A stretch of 10,116 bases of DNA from Bacteroidales bacterium UBA6248 (GCA_002441345.1 DJVU01000054.1:13278-23393), one strand, 5' to 3'. Numbered from the stretch's first letter, positions 1 to 7,538 are shown. Program-made: numbers and translations. The notes: generated by a model not told the origin, from the sequence alone.

Positions 1-668
1 TCATCTTCATTCATACCACCGGCAACAAGGCCGGCTATTTCCTCTTTGTAGTGTTTATCAAAGAGTACGTAAAAATCACCCACCAGTTTATCGCCTTTTT
101 TTCCGGAAGATTCCGGTGTTTCTCCGTTTCCGTAGAGCTGCCATGCGAGCATCGATTTACAGATATGGATGCCTCTGTCGTTGACGAGATTCACCCTTGC
201 CACCTTTTTGCCTGTAGCTTCGAGCAGAGAGGCAACCGACGATCCCAGCAGGTTATTGCGGATATGGCCAAGATGAAGGGGTTTATTCGTATTCGGGGAT
301 GAATATTCTACCACAACCGGTTTTTCGGATGAGGCTTCAACGGTTCCGAAGGAGGTATCCTGATGTGCATCGTTCAGAAAATTAATCCAGCAGGAAGGTC
401 TTATACGGATATTAAGATACCCTTTAACCACACCGAAAGATTCTGCTTCGGGCATGATATTTAGGATTTTTTCACCAAGCTCTGTTGCAGTTATCTCAGG
501 AGACTTCCGCGAAACTTTCAGCAGCGGAAATACAACCAGTGAGAAATCGCCCTGTTCTCTGAAAGTAACAGCAGTACGCTGAACCGCAAGCTGAGCAGGA
601 TCAATCTCAAAATCATACAAATCTTTAACGGCGAAAAGGGCTTTTTCTGTGAGGAGTTTTTCTATCAT
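1..668 (-). CDS. argS: Arginyl-tRNA synthetase, N-terminal part (runs off the left edge)
   Basis: Class I aminoacyl-tRNA synthetase that charges tRNA-Arg with arginine in the cytoplasm. Reading the minus strand from ATG at 668-666 gives 222 intact codons to the window edge. The first ~110 residues (MIEKLLTEKALFAVKDLYD...) fit the ArgRS-specific N-terminal tRNA-binding domain. They are followed by VVVEYSSPNTNKPLHLGHIR, in which HLGH at residues 132-135 is the class I HIGH ATP-binding signature in its usual ArgRS setting. The downstream NLVNDRGIHICKSMLAW segment is also typical of ArgRS. ArgRS is usually about 550-600 residues, so over half of the gene lies outside. The start is supported by the family-like N-terminus and by a promoter-like element 23 bases upstream. 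No frameshift is seen. The gene is divergent from the GTPase gene at 982. Confidence 0.95.
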   Translation of the reverse strand, partial: MIEKLLTEKALFAVKDLYDFEIDPAQLAVQRTAVTFREQGDFSLVVFPLLKVSRKSPEITATELGEKILNIMPEAESFGVVKGYLNIRIRPSCWINFLNDAHQDTSFGTVEASSEKPVVVEYSSPNTNKPLHLGHIRNNLLGSSVASLLEATGKKVARVNLVNDRGIHICKSMLAWQLYGNGETPESSGKKGDKLVGDFYVLFDKHYKEEIAGLVAGGMNED

Positions 669-690
669 ATGCGGCAATTAAAAGCTCTGG

Positions 691-724
691 CAAATTTAGT
701 TTTTTTTCAACAGAAAACTAACAA
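691..724 (-). promoter_or_regulatory. argS: Predicted Bacteroidota-type promoter of argS
   Basis: On the minus strand, bases 698-691 read TAAATTTG, an exact match to the Bacteroidota -7 consensus TAnnTTTG. A TTG (724-722) lies 23 bases upstream as the -33 element, at the long end of the accepted spacing. Transcription would start near 685 and leave a leader of under 20 nt before the ATG at 668. Confidence 0.55.
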
Positions 725-822
725 GGTCTATATACCTGATTAGCAATAATATCAATCAATTCTGGTATCTTAAAAAGGATTCTATTGAGGCCGGGTTTGA
801 ATAAAAAAAAATTCGACAGTCT

Positions 823-851
823 TTGAACAGAAATCTAATAAACTATATTTG
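823..851 (+). promoter_or_regulatory. Predicted Bacteroidota-type promoter of the COG2403 GTPase gene
   Basis: TATATTTG at 844-851 matches the -7 consensus TAnnTTTG exactly. TTTG at 822-825 supplies the -33 TTG with 18 bases between the elements, close to the usual spacing. The start would lie near 858, so the transcript would have a leader of about 120 nt before the ATG at 982. No other good match lies nearer the gene. Confidence 0.6.
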
Positions 852-857
852 CATTGG

Positions 858-981
858 TTTTTTTGCGGCTGATTGCCGGTCAAGGCTCACAAAGCAGGCG
901 CCAGCCTGTCCGGGCCCGTAAAAGAGCTGAAATACATTCAGAGCAATTATTTCACTCAGTCACAATACAAAAACCAAATCC
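858..981 (+). other. Long structured 5' leader of the GTPase gene
   Basis: This is the untranslated stretch between the predicted start site and the ATG at 982. It is GC-rich in its first half and holds CAGGC(895-899)-gcca-GCCTG(904-908), the palindrome CGGGCCCG (911-918) and CTGAA(927-931)-ataca-TTCAG(937-941). The last ~40 bases are A-rich and unstructured, as usual before Bacteroidota start codons. I do not recognise a known riboswitch or protein-binding leader. Together with 669-857 it forms a 313-nt divergent intergenic region with no gene that I can support. Confidence 0.35.
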
Positions 982-2325
982 ATGAAACAAAAAGTTATCA
1001 TTATCGGAGCTGCCGGAAGGGATTTCCATAACTTTAACACTTACTTCCGGGGCAAAGCCGAGTACGAAGTGGTTGCGTTTACGGCAGCCCAGATTCCCGA
1101 CATCGACGGTCGCGCATACCCCAAAGAACTTGCAGGAGCTGAACTGTACCCCAATGGAATTCCCATTCTTGCCGAGGAGGAACTCCCTGCCTTAATCAGG
1201 AAGCACAAGGTTGACATTTGTGTATTTTCCTACAGCGATGTTCCCTATCCTCGTTTGATGAACATTTCGGCTGTTGTAAATACTGCCGGAGCCAATTTTA
1301 TGTTGCTTGGTCCCCGCGATACCATGATCAGCAGCACAAAACCCTTAATTGCCGTTGGAGCTACCCGTACCGGTTGCGGTAAGAGTCAGACCAGCCGCAG
1401 GATCATTGAGATCCTGATGGAAAAAGGTCTGAAGGTTGTTGCCGTTCGTCACCCGATGCCATACGGTGACCTGAATGCCCAGAAAGTTCAGCGTTTTGCA
1501 ACGGTTGAGGATCTGCATAAGCACAAATGCACCATCGAAGAGATGGAAGAATACGAGCCGCATGTTGTCAGAGGCGATGTTATTTATGCCGGAGTGGACT
1601 ATGAAGCCATACTTCGTGAAGCGGAGAAGGATCCTGCAGGATGCGACGTTATTCTCTGGGATGGCGGCAACAACGACTTCCCGTTCTACAAACCCGATCT
1701 TATGATCGGTGTTGCCGATCCCCTTCGTCCTGGAGCTGAAGTAAGCTACTATCCTGGTGAAGTGGTAGCCCGGATGTCGGATGTTATTGTAATCAACAAA
1801 ATAGATTCCGCATCGCTCGACGATATCAACACCGTACGCGACAACCTTGCAAAGATCAATCCGGAAGCCATTATTATTGACGGAGCATCTCCCCTGTCGG
1901 TTGACAAGCCGGAGCTGATCCGCGGAAAGAGGGTTTTGGTAGTAGAAGATGGCCCCACACTGACCCATGGTGAAATGAAAATCGGAGCAGGAACAGTAGC
2001 TGCATTAAAGTTTGGCGCTGCGGAACTGATCGACCCCCGCCCCTACACCGTTGGCAAACTGAGCGAAACCTTCCGTATTTATCCCAACATCGGAACACTG
2101 CTTCCGGCTATGGGTTACGGCGATGAGCAGGTTTCGGACCTCGAGAAAACAATTGAAAACACTCCCTGCGATGCAGTTGTTATCGGCACTCCGATTGATC
2201 TTGCCAGGGTCATCAAAATCAACAAGCCTACCGTTAAAGTCGGCTATGACCTTCAGGAAATCGGAACCCCTAACCTCACCCAGGTACTCGACGAGTTCGT
2301 CAAAAAACACAATTTGGTGAAATAG
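982..2325 (+). CDS. Predicted GTPase of the COG2403 / cyclic 2,3-diphosphoglycerate synthetase type
   Basis: A 447-residue soluble protein resembling archaeal cyclic 2,3-diphosphoglycerate synthetase and the COG2403 predicted GTPases, with a similar overall length. Residues 1-120 look like a Rossmann-type nucleotide domain (KVIIIGAAGRDFHNFNTYF at the start). A P-loop nucleotide-binding domain follows: Walker A GATRTGCGKS at 126-135 with Lys134 and Ser135, an acidic WDGGNND segment around Asp227, and NKID at 272-275, which matches the guanine-specificity NKxD motif. There is no signal peptide or membrane segment. The archaeal enzyme closes 2,3-diphosphoglycerate to its cyclic form with ATP, giving a thermoprotectant. 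Whether this bacterial relative does that is unknown, and the NKxD motif leaves GTP use open. The start is the first residue of the Rossmann strand, behind an A-rich leader. The gene is monocistronic: it has its own promoter and a strong terminator. Confidence 0.85.
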   Translation: MKQKVIIIGAAGRDFHNFNTYFRGKAEYEVVAFTAAQIPDIDGRAYPKELAGAELYPNGIPILAEEELPALIRKHKVDICVFSYSDVPYPRLMNISAVVNTAGANFMLLGPRDTMISSTKPLIAVGATRTGCGKSQTSRRIIEILMEKGLKVVAVRHPMPYGDLNAQKVQRFATVEDLHKHKCTIEEMEEYEPHVVRGDVIYAGVDYEAILREAEKDPAGCDVILWDGGNNDFPFYKPDLMIGVADPLRPGAEVSYYPGEVVARMSDVIVINKIDSASLDDINTVRDNLAKINPEAIIIDGASPLSVDKPELIRGKRVLVVEDGPTLTHGEMKIGAGTVAALKFGAAELIDPRPYTVGKLSETFRIYPNIGTLLPAMGYGDEQVSDLEKTIENTPCDAVVIGTPIDLARVIKINKPTVKVGYDLQEIGTPNLTQVLDEFVKKHNLVK

Positions 2326-2330
2326 TCAGC

Positions 2331-2357
2331 AGCCCCGTTTATCGGGGCTTTTTTTTT
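2331..2357 (+). terminator. Intrinsic terminator after the GTPase gene
   Basis: AGCCCCG (2331-2337) and CGGGGCT (2343-2349) form a perfect 7-bp stem around a 5-base loop, followed by an unbroken T run to 2357. It begins five bases after the stop codon and separates this gene from pyrB. Confidence 0.92.
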
Positions 2358-2398
2358 ACCGTTTTTCAACAATCATCCGAAGCAAAAAACCTGATAAG

Positions 2399-2406
2399 TA
2401 TATTTG
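2399..2406 (+). promoter_or_regulatory. pyrB: Predicted -7 promoter element of pyrBI
   Basis: TATATTTG matches the Bacteroidota -7 consensus TAnnTTTG exactly and lies 33 bases before the pyrB ATG, implying a leader of about 27 nt. No clear TTG is found at the -33 distance. The leader is too short for the UTP-sensing attenuator known before enterobacterial pyrBI, and no attenuator hairpin is seen. Confidence 0.5.
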
Positions 2407-2439
2407 TAAACCAATAACACAAAAACCCGCAACGACAAC

Positions 2440-3348
2440 ATGAAAAACCGGAGTTTGATTTCAATTACCGATTACTCCAAGGATGAATATCTGAAAATCC
2501 TTGACCTGGCTGAGGAATTCGAAAAGAAGCCGACACAGAATATTCTTGGCGACTACGTAGTGGCTACGCTTTTTTTTGAACCTTCCACGCGCACCCGCCT
2601 GAGTTTTGAAAGCGCCGCTTCGCGACTTGGAGCTAAGGTCATCGGATTTTCAGATGCCACCAGCTCCAGTGTATCAAAAGGAGAGTCACTAAAAGATACC
2701 ATCCTTACTGTATGCAGTTACAGCGATATTATTGTAATGCGTCATCCGCGCGAAGGAAGTGCGCGGTTTGCCAGCGAGGTTGCTTCCGTTCCCGTTATCA
2801 ATGCAGGCGATGGCGGAAACCAGCATCCAACCCAATGCTTGCTCGACCTCTATTCCATCCGTAAAACCCAGGGCAAACTCGACGGACTGAATGTTGCTTT
2901 TGTAGGAGATCTGAAGTATGGGCGTACCGTGCATTCAAACGTAATGGCACTCTGCAACTTCAACACAACCTTCCACCTTGTCTCACCTACGGAACTTAAA
3001 CTTCCGAGCTACGTGAAGATGCACATCAAAAACAGCAACCTGGAGTATTATCAGTACACCGATCTGGCGGATGTTATGCCTGTTGCCGATATCGTTTACA
3101 TGACACGCATCCAGAGGGAGCGCTTCTCCGATCCCATAGAGTATGAAAAGGTAAAGAACGCTTACATTCTGACAGCGTCGATGCTTGCCGGCTGCAAACC
3201 CAATATGCGGGTATTGCACCCCCTTCCCAGGGTAAACGAAATTACTGAGGATGTGGATAATACTTCGCAGGCCTATTACTTCCAGCAGGCGCTCAACGGA
3301 GTATATGTAAGACAGGCATTACTGGCTTCAATACTGGGTGTTAAATAA
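2440..3348 (+). CDS. pyrB: Aspartate carbamoyltransferase, catalytic subunit
   Basis: Condenses carbamoyl phosphate with aspartate to N-carbamoylaspartate, the committed step of pyrimidine synthesis. The 302 residues match the family length. The carbamoyl-phosphate domain has FFEPSTRTRLSFE with STRT at 49-52, the SKGES loop around Lys80 that reaches into the neighbouring active site, MRHP with Arg101 and His102, and HPTQ at 129-132. The aspartate domain has GDLKYGRTVHS with Arg162 and the HPLPR motif at 260-264. All catalytic landmarks are intact. HPTQxLLDLY and the RIQRERF segment (in place of an ornithine-binding motif) mark it as aspartate rather than ornithine carbamoyltransferase. pyrI follows 29 bases downstream in the same operon, so the enzyme should be the class B, allosteric holoenzyme of six catalytic and six regulatory chains. 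Confidence 0.97.
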   Translation: MKNRSLISITDYSKDEYLKILDLAEEFEKKPTQNILGDYVVATLFFEPSTRTRLSFESAASRLGAKVIGFSDATSSSVSKGESLKDTILTVCSYSDIIVMRHPREGSARFASEVASVPVINAGDGGNQHPTQCLLDLYSIRKTQGKLDGLNVAFVGDLKYGRTVHSNVMALCNFNTTFHLVSPTELKLPSYVKMHIKNSNLEYYQYTDLADVMPVADIVYMTRIQRERFSDPIEYEKVKNAYILTASMLAGCKPNMRVLHPLPRVNEITEDVDNTSQAYYFQQALNGVYVRQALLASILGVK

Positions 3349-3377
3349 ATCAGCCAACCAATCGAAAAACAAAAAAA

Positions 3378-3845
3378 ATGAATAACGATAACATCAGGAA
3401 AGAGCTGGTTGTTTCAGCAATTGAGAACGGTACAGTGATCGATCACCTGCCCGCCGGAAGTGTTTTCAGGGTTGTTAAAATGCTTAACCTCGAGGGCACC
3501 GACAAGCAGATTACCGTAGGAATCAACCTCGACAGCCATAAATACGGCAAAAAGGGCATAATAAAAGTCGCAAACAAGTTTTTCGAAAGTGAGGATGTGA
3601 ATAAAATTTCACTGATCGCACCCTCGGCTACGCTTATAGTTATTAAAGATTATAAGGTAGTTGAGAAACGTAACGTAGAAATCCCCGACGAAATCCGTAA
3701 GTTTGTGAAATGTGTAAATCCGAACTGCGTAACAAATCATCAGAACATCGCAACCCGTTTTTCTGTAATTGACAAGAAAGACCTCAAACTTCAGTGTCAT
3801 TATTGCGAAAAAATCACCGGCAAAAATACCATTGACATCCTTTAA
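3378..3845 (+). CDS. pyrI: Aspartate carbamoyltransferase, regulatory subunit
   Basis: The regulatory chain of aspartate transcarbamoylase. It binds the allosteric nucleotides (CTP and UTP inhibit, ATP activates in the E. coli enzyme) and docks on PyrB through a zinc domain. It has 155 residues, close to the ~153 of E. coli PyrI. The N-terminal nucleotide domain contains ENGTVIDHLPAG with Asp22, equivalent to the nucleotide-contacting Asp19 of E. coli, and the conserved KKGIIKV lysines. The C-terminal zinc domain keeps all four cysteines: C112 and C117 (CVNPNC) and C140 and C143 (CHYC). No residue expected from the family is missing. It is co-transcribed with pyrB, and its presence indicates feedback control of the pathway at this step. 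Confidence 0.96.
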   Translation: MNNDNIRKELVVSAIENGTVIDHLPAGSVFRVVKMLNLEGTDKQITVGINLDSHKYGKKGIIKVANKFFESEDVNKISLIAPSATLIVIKDYKVVEKRNVEIPDEIRKFVKCVNPNCVTNHQNIATRFSVIDKKDLKLQCHYCEKITGKNTIDIL

Positions 3846-3860
3846 GGATTAAAAACCGTG

Positions 3861-3899
3861 TTCTCCCCGCTGAACCGGAATACCGGACGGCGGGGAGAA
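3861..3899 (+). terminator. Strong nested hairpin after pyrI (probable terminator)
   Basis: TTCTCCCCGC (3861-3870) pairs perfectly with GCGGGGAGAA (3890-3899), a 10-bp stem. Its 19-base interior contains a second stem, CCGG (3875-3878)-aata-CCGG (3883-3886). It starts 15 bases after the pyrI stop. No T run follows on the plus strand (ACATTAATAT), so it is not a textbook intrinsic terminator. It may be a U-poor terminator or an RNA-stabilising 3' end. It ends only 19 bases before the next start codon. Confidence 0.6.
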
Positions 3900-3918
3900 T
3901 ACATTAATATCCATCCCT

Positions 3919-5163
3919 ATGAAAAAGAACATACTCCTGGCAAGTCTGTCGTGCACGATGCTGATGGCCGCAGCGCAACGCACCGATAAAGGAACATTCA
4001 TCACGTATGAACCCGGTTATTTTCAGCAAACCATCCTCAAGGGAATAGAAACGTACGAACAAAAAAGTGAGAAGCCGGTGCTTTCCAAAACCTTTAAAAT
4101 GAGTCATGCGGGTTTATCAATTCCTTCAAACCGGCAGGAATACACCGTCCTTTGGCATCTGCCTCCCGTTTCTCAGGGCAACACCAACACCTGCTGGAGC
4201 TACTCAGCCATTTCGATGCTCGAATCGGAAATTTACCGGCTTACGAGGCAGGAGATCAAACTTTCGGAGATGTTTATCGCATACCACGAATATCTTGAGC
4301 GGGCCCGGCTGTTCGTGGAAACCAGGGGGCAGATCTATATAGGGGAAGGTTCCGAGATGAATGCCGTGATAAAAATCATGAAAAAAGAAGGCATTCTTCC
4401 GTATGATGCTTACTCCGGACTAAAAGCCGGGCAGGAGTTTCAGAATCATGAAACGCTGTTTAACGAAGTGAAAGCATACCTTGAAGGTGTGAAAGCTTCG
4501 GGCGCATGGGACAGCGAGCGGGTTACCGCAACGGTAAAAAGCATTCTGAACCATCACATTGGCCAACCTCCGGCAACGGTGACGGTAAATGGCAAACAGC
4601 TGACACCGAAACAATATCTGGATGAAGTTGTTCGCCTGAATCCCGATGAATACGTGGATGTTATGTCTCTGATGCAACAACCGTACTGGGAAATGGCCGA
4701 ATTTGAAGTTCCTGACAATTGGTGGCACGATGCCAGTTATTACAACGTTCCGCTTGACGACTTTATGAAAGTACTGAAAAAGGCGCTGAAGCAGGGCCTT
4801 TCCGTATCACTTGCAGGGGATGTTTCGGAAGCCGGTTTTCTGGCCCGGGAAGTAAATGCAGCCCTTGTACCCGAATTTGACATTCCTTCATCCGGCATCC
4901 GCGAAGACGCCCGGCAATTCCGGTTCAGCAACGGAACCACAACCGACGACCATGGTATGCATGTGACCGGTTATCTGGAAAAAGACGGTACAACCTGGTT
5001 TCTGCTGAAAGACTCGGGAGCAGGTTCGCGGACGGGCGGGCCGGAAAAAAATCCTAACTTTGGCTACTACTTCTTCCATGAAGATTATGTAAAACTTAAA
5101 ATGATGACCTTCCTGGTGCATCGCGACGCACTCAGGGACCTTCTCCCCCGTTTCAGAAAGTAA
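3919..5163 (+). CDS. Secreted papain-fold (C1 family) cysteine peptidase with Asp at the triad Asn position
   Basis: A 414-residue protein with an N-terminal Sec signal (MKKNILLASLSCTMLMAAAQ, cleavage probably near residue 20), so export to the periplasm is expected. The mature part resembles bleomycin hydrolase / aminopeptidase C-type C1 peptidases of Bacteroidota. QGNTNTCWSY carries the oxyanion Gln86 and the nucleophile Cys92, six residues apart as in papain. DDHGMHVTGY carries the likely catalytic His345. The third triad position, Asn in the usual KNSWG motif, reads LKDSGAG with Asp365, and the Trp of that motif is also absent. The C-terminal segment (NFGYYFFHEDYVKLKMM...) is typical of this bacterial group. 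The protein is therefore probably a cysteine peptidase, possibly with altered activity; its substrate is unknown. No pro-region is obvious beyond ~60 residues before the active-site domain. It may lead an operon with the next two genes, but no promoter match was found. Confidence 0.85.
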   Translation: MKKNILLASLSCTMLMAAAQRTDKGTFITYEPGYFQQTILKGIETYEQKSEKPVLSKTFKMSHAGLSIPSNRQEYTVLWHLPPVSQGNTNTCWSYSAISMLESEIYRLTRQEIKLSEMFIAYHEYLERARLFVETRGQIYIGEGSEMNAVIKIMKKEGILPYDAYSGLKAGQEFQNHETLFNEVKAYLEGVKASGAWDSERVTATVKSILNHHIGQPPATVTVNGKQLTPKQYLDEVVRLNPDEYVDVMSLMQQPYWEMAEFEVPDNWWHDASYYNVPLDDFMKVLKKALKQGLSVSLAGDVSEAGFLAREVNAALVPEFDIPSSGIREDARQFRFSNGTTTDDHGMHVTGYLEKDGTTWFLLKDSGAGSRTGGPEKNPNFGYYFFHEDYVKLKMMTFLVHRDALRDLLPRFRK

Positions 5164-5206
5164 TTGACGGCAGAAACGATGTACGAAACGTAAATCAGAG
5201 CTGACT

Positions 5207-5851
5207 ATGACATCTCACATCCGGAAACTGATCAACGAGGGCGAACATCAGCAGCTTGACTTCAAATTCGGCATTTCCGACTCGAAAAAGATAGCCCGCT
5301 CTATTGCCGCCTTTGCAAATACCGAAGGCGGAAGGCTTCTCGTAGGCGTTAAGGACAATGGAACAATCGCCGGAGTTCGATCGGATGAAGAGTTTTATAT
5401 GGTTGAAGCCGGCGCCGCACTATACTGCCGCCCGGAAGTGCATTTTGAAATGAAGGAGTGGGAGGAAAACGGGAAAACCGTTCTTGAGATAATTATTCCT
5501 AAAAGCAGTAAAGCACCGCACTCGGCACCGGACAAAGATGGAAATTACCGGGTTTATGTGCGTGTGGGCGATCAGAATTATCCGGCCAACGGAGTGCTGA
5601 AAAAGGTATGGAAAAAGATGAAAGACCCCAAAGGTGTTTACATTGAATACGGCACCACCGAACGAACCCTTCTGGCTTATCTGGAAGTGCATCAGAAGAT
5701 TACATTATCGGCATTCCGTCGCATCTCCGGATATTCACTGCCCCGCTGCGAATACATTCTGGCCGATTTCATCGTCCTGAAAATTATTATAATGAACTAT
5801 TCGGAAGCAGGAGTATACTATTCGCTGAATCCGGATTTTAAACTGGAATAA
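5207..5851 (+). CDS. AlbA_2 (Schlafen-type) domain protein
   Basis: A 214-residue soluble protein. Residues ~8-125 show the AlbA_2 domain (PF04326, often annotated ATP-binding or putative DNA-binding): E13-x(4)-DFK20, then AAFANTEGGRLLVGVKDNG at 34-52 followed by I54-A-G56, and a later YRVYVRVGDQNYPAN strand. Residues ~130-210 form a separate segment (ERTLLAYLEVHQKITLSAFRRISGY...) that looks like a winged helix-turn-helix. Longer AlbA_2 regulators have extra helicase or ATPase C-terminal domains, and this one does not. Its role is unknown, and a DNA- or RNA-linked regulatory role is an inference from the fold. It lies 43 bases after the peptidase and 55 bases before rmuC on the same strand. 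The domain is also found in defence-linked proteins, but nothing around it suggests a defence island. Confidence 0.8.
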   Translation: MTSHIRKLINEGEHQQLDFKFGISDSKKIARSIAAFANTEGGRLLVGVKDNGTIAGVRSDEEFYMVEAGAALYCRPEVHFEMKEWEENGKTVLEIIIPKSSKAPHSAPDKDGNYRVYVRVGDQNYPANGVLKKVWKKMKDPKGVYIEYGTTERTLLAYLEVHQKITLSAFRRISGYSLPRCEYILADFIVLKIIIMNYSEAGVYYSLNPDFKLE

Positions 5852-5906
5852 ACGACGCATCCATGTGGTTTATAGCCATAAATTAATTGTAAATAATCAA
5901 TACACC

Positions 5907-7538
5907 ATGAATATTCTTCTTTTGGCATTAATCGTACTGGCAGCAGTAAATATAGTGCTCACTATTATTTTCAGGCAAAATAAGGCAGGAATATCGGAAC
6001 TTCCCGTCAAAGTAGAAACGCTTGCCGGCAATCTCACCCGTCTGGAAGGCAATCTGAAGGAAGATTTCAGAGCCAACCGGGAGGAGAGTTCCGCTTCTGC
6101 CCGCGATAACCGCAGCGAAATGAGCAATTCGCTGAACAGCTTTAAGTTGGAGATGACAGAAAACCTCAGGCTAATTACCGAACAAAACCAGAAGGCACTC
6201 GAAATGATTGTGCGTACGCTCGATGAAAAAATCGGCCATCTGATTAATAAAGTTGATGAAAACAACAAAGAAAACCGCGAGACTCTCGTCATCGCCCTGA
6301 AAGACTTTACCCTGGAACAAAGAGGTAAATTTGATGAGCTGAAAGTCGAACAAAAAGAATTGACTGCCAAAACGGTAGAACAACTTGAAAAAATCACTGC
6401 CAAAGTTGAAGAGAAGCTGAATGCCATAAGTCAGCAGTCGCAGACCGAAGCAAAGCAGATGCGTGAAGCGGTGGAGAAGGTTATAAAGGAGTTTCAGTCA
6501 TCGTTTGATAAAAATGTAGAGTCGTTCAACAACCTGCAGCGTGAAAAATTCGGCCAGCTGGAAGAGAAACAGCAGAAATTGGTTGAAAGTACCGAAAAGA
6601 AGCTGGAAGAAATGCGGCAGACCGTAGATGAGAAACTGCAGAAAACACTGAACGAACGCCTGGGACAATCGTTTGAGCTTGTTGGCAAACAGCTTGAAAG
6701 CGTGCAGAAAGGCCTGGGAGAAATGCAAACGCTTGCTCAGGATGTTGGCGGCCTTAAGCGTGTTCTCAGCAACGTTAAGATGCGCGGAGGCTTTGGGGAA
6801 GTCCAGCTGGCTATGCTTCTTGAACAGGTACTGGCACCGGAACAATACGAAGCCAATGTAAGAACGAAAAAGAGCAGCAGCGATGTGGTGGAATTTGCCA
6901 TTAAACTGCCCGGAAAAGACGATATAAGCGGTAGCGTCTGGCTGCCTGTGGATGCAAAATTTCCCAGAGAGGCCTATGAAAGCCTGCAGATTGCCTATGA
7001 AAACGGCGAACCGGCGCAGGTGGAAGCCGCACAGAAAATGCTTGAAGGCACCATTAAAAAGATGGCTAAGGACATCAGCGAAAAGTATATCGACCCGCCG
7101 GCCACCACCGATTTTGCCATCATGTTTCTTCCGTTTGAAGGCATTTATGCCGAGGTTGTCAGAAAAGCCAGTCTGCTCGAAGAACTCCAGCGCAGCTATA
7201 AAGTAATTGTAACCGGCCCTACCACTCTGGCTGCCATCCTTAACAGCCTGCAAATGGGCTTCAGAACCCTGGCAATTCAGAAACGAAGCTCGGAAGTATG
7301 GAAAATCCTGGGAGCAGTAAAAAAAGAATTTGAAAACTTTGGAGGTATGCTCGAAAAGGCCCAAAAAAACATTCAGACTGCCAGCAACCAGATTGATGAA
7401 GTAATGGGCAAGCGAACCCGGGCAATTCAACGAAGATTAAAGGGAGTGGAAATACTGGGAGAAGCTGAAGCACAACTTATTTTACCCGACACCGGCGATC
7501 CCGGAAACGGAGATGAAGAAGCCGAGACGGAGGCTTAA
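5907..7538 (+). CDS. rmuC: DNA recombination protein RmuC
   Basis: RmuC-family protein, linked in E. coli to limiting recombination between inverted repeats, with a predicted nuclease-like fold. From ATG 5907 it has 543 residues. Residues ~2-22 are a membrane anchor (NILLLALIVLAAVNIVLTII). Residues ~30-275 are a long heptad-rich coiled coil full of Lys, Glu and Gln. The RmuC domain follows at ~281-500, with GGLKRVLSNVKMRGGFGE (281-298), LPVDAKFPRE with Asp349 and Lys351, and MFLPFEGIYAEV (406-417). The C-terminus is an acidic tail. An in-frame GTG at 5865 would add 14 polar residues before the anchor; ATG 5907 is preferred because the membrane segment then begins at the start. The coiled coil suggests a membrane-tethered oligomer with the catalytic domain in the cytoplasm. 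Its exact biochemical activity is not settled in the family. Confidence 0.93.
   Translation: MNILLLALIVLAAVNIVLTIIFRQNKAGISELPVKVETLAGNLTRLEGNLKEDFRANREESSASARDNRSEMSNSLNSFKLEMTENLRLITEQNQKALEMIVRTLDEKIGHLINKVDENNKENRETLVIALKDFTLEQRGKFDELKVEQKELTAKTVEQLEKITAKVEEKLNAISQQSQTEAKQMREAVEKVIKEFQSSFDKNVESFNNLQREKFGQLEEKQQKLVESTEKKLEEMRQTVDEKLQKTLNERLGQSFELVGKQLESVQKGLGEMQTLAQDVGGLKRVLSNVKMRGGFGEVQLAMLLEQVLAPEQYEANVRTKKSSSDVVEFAIKLPGKDDISGSVWLPVDAKFPREAYESLQIAYENGEPAQVEAAQKMLEGTIKKMAKDISEKYIDPPATTDFAIMFLPFEGIYAEVVRKASLLEELQRSYKVIVTGPTTLAAILNSLQMGFRTLAIQKRSSEVWKILGAVKKEFENFGGMLEKAQKNIQTASNQIDEVMGKRTRAIQRRLKGVEILGEAEAQLILPDTGDPGNGDEEAETEA

Noticed and set aside
51..302. Plus-strand frame of 83 codons at the left edge
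   Set aside because: Antisense to the argS coding sequence, which carries the HIGH motif across the same bases.
1345..1968. Minus-strand open frame of 207 codons inside the GTPase gene
   Set aside because: Antisense to a gene with intact P-loop and NKID motifs; the product looks like a shadow translation.
3919..3978. Possible lipoprotein signal (LASLSC) in the C1 peptidase
   Set aside because: The -3 residue is Ser rather than Leu, Val or Ile, and the hydrophobic stretch continues past the Cys, so a normal signal peptidase I site is more likely.
5207..5851. AlbA_2 protein as part of a defence system
   Set aside because: No neighbouring nuclease, toxin, methylase or mobile element supports a defence island; flanking genes are housekeeping.
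5865..5906. GTG start extending RmuC by 14 residues
   Set aside because: It would place polar residues before the membrane anchor; ATG 5907 gives the standard N-terminus.
5897..6427. Minus-strand frame giving a very Ser/Phe-rich protein
   Set aside because: The composition is what the reverse complement of a Glu/Lys-rich coiled coil gives; no independent support.
6498..7430. Open frame of 310 codons on the minus strand
   Set aside because: It lies wholly antisense to the RmuC coding region, whose protein motifs are unambiguous; its translation shows no recognisable domain.
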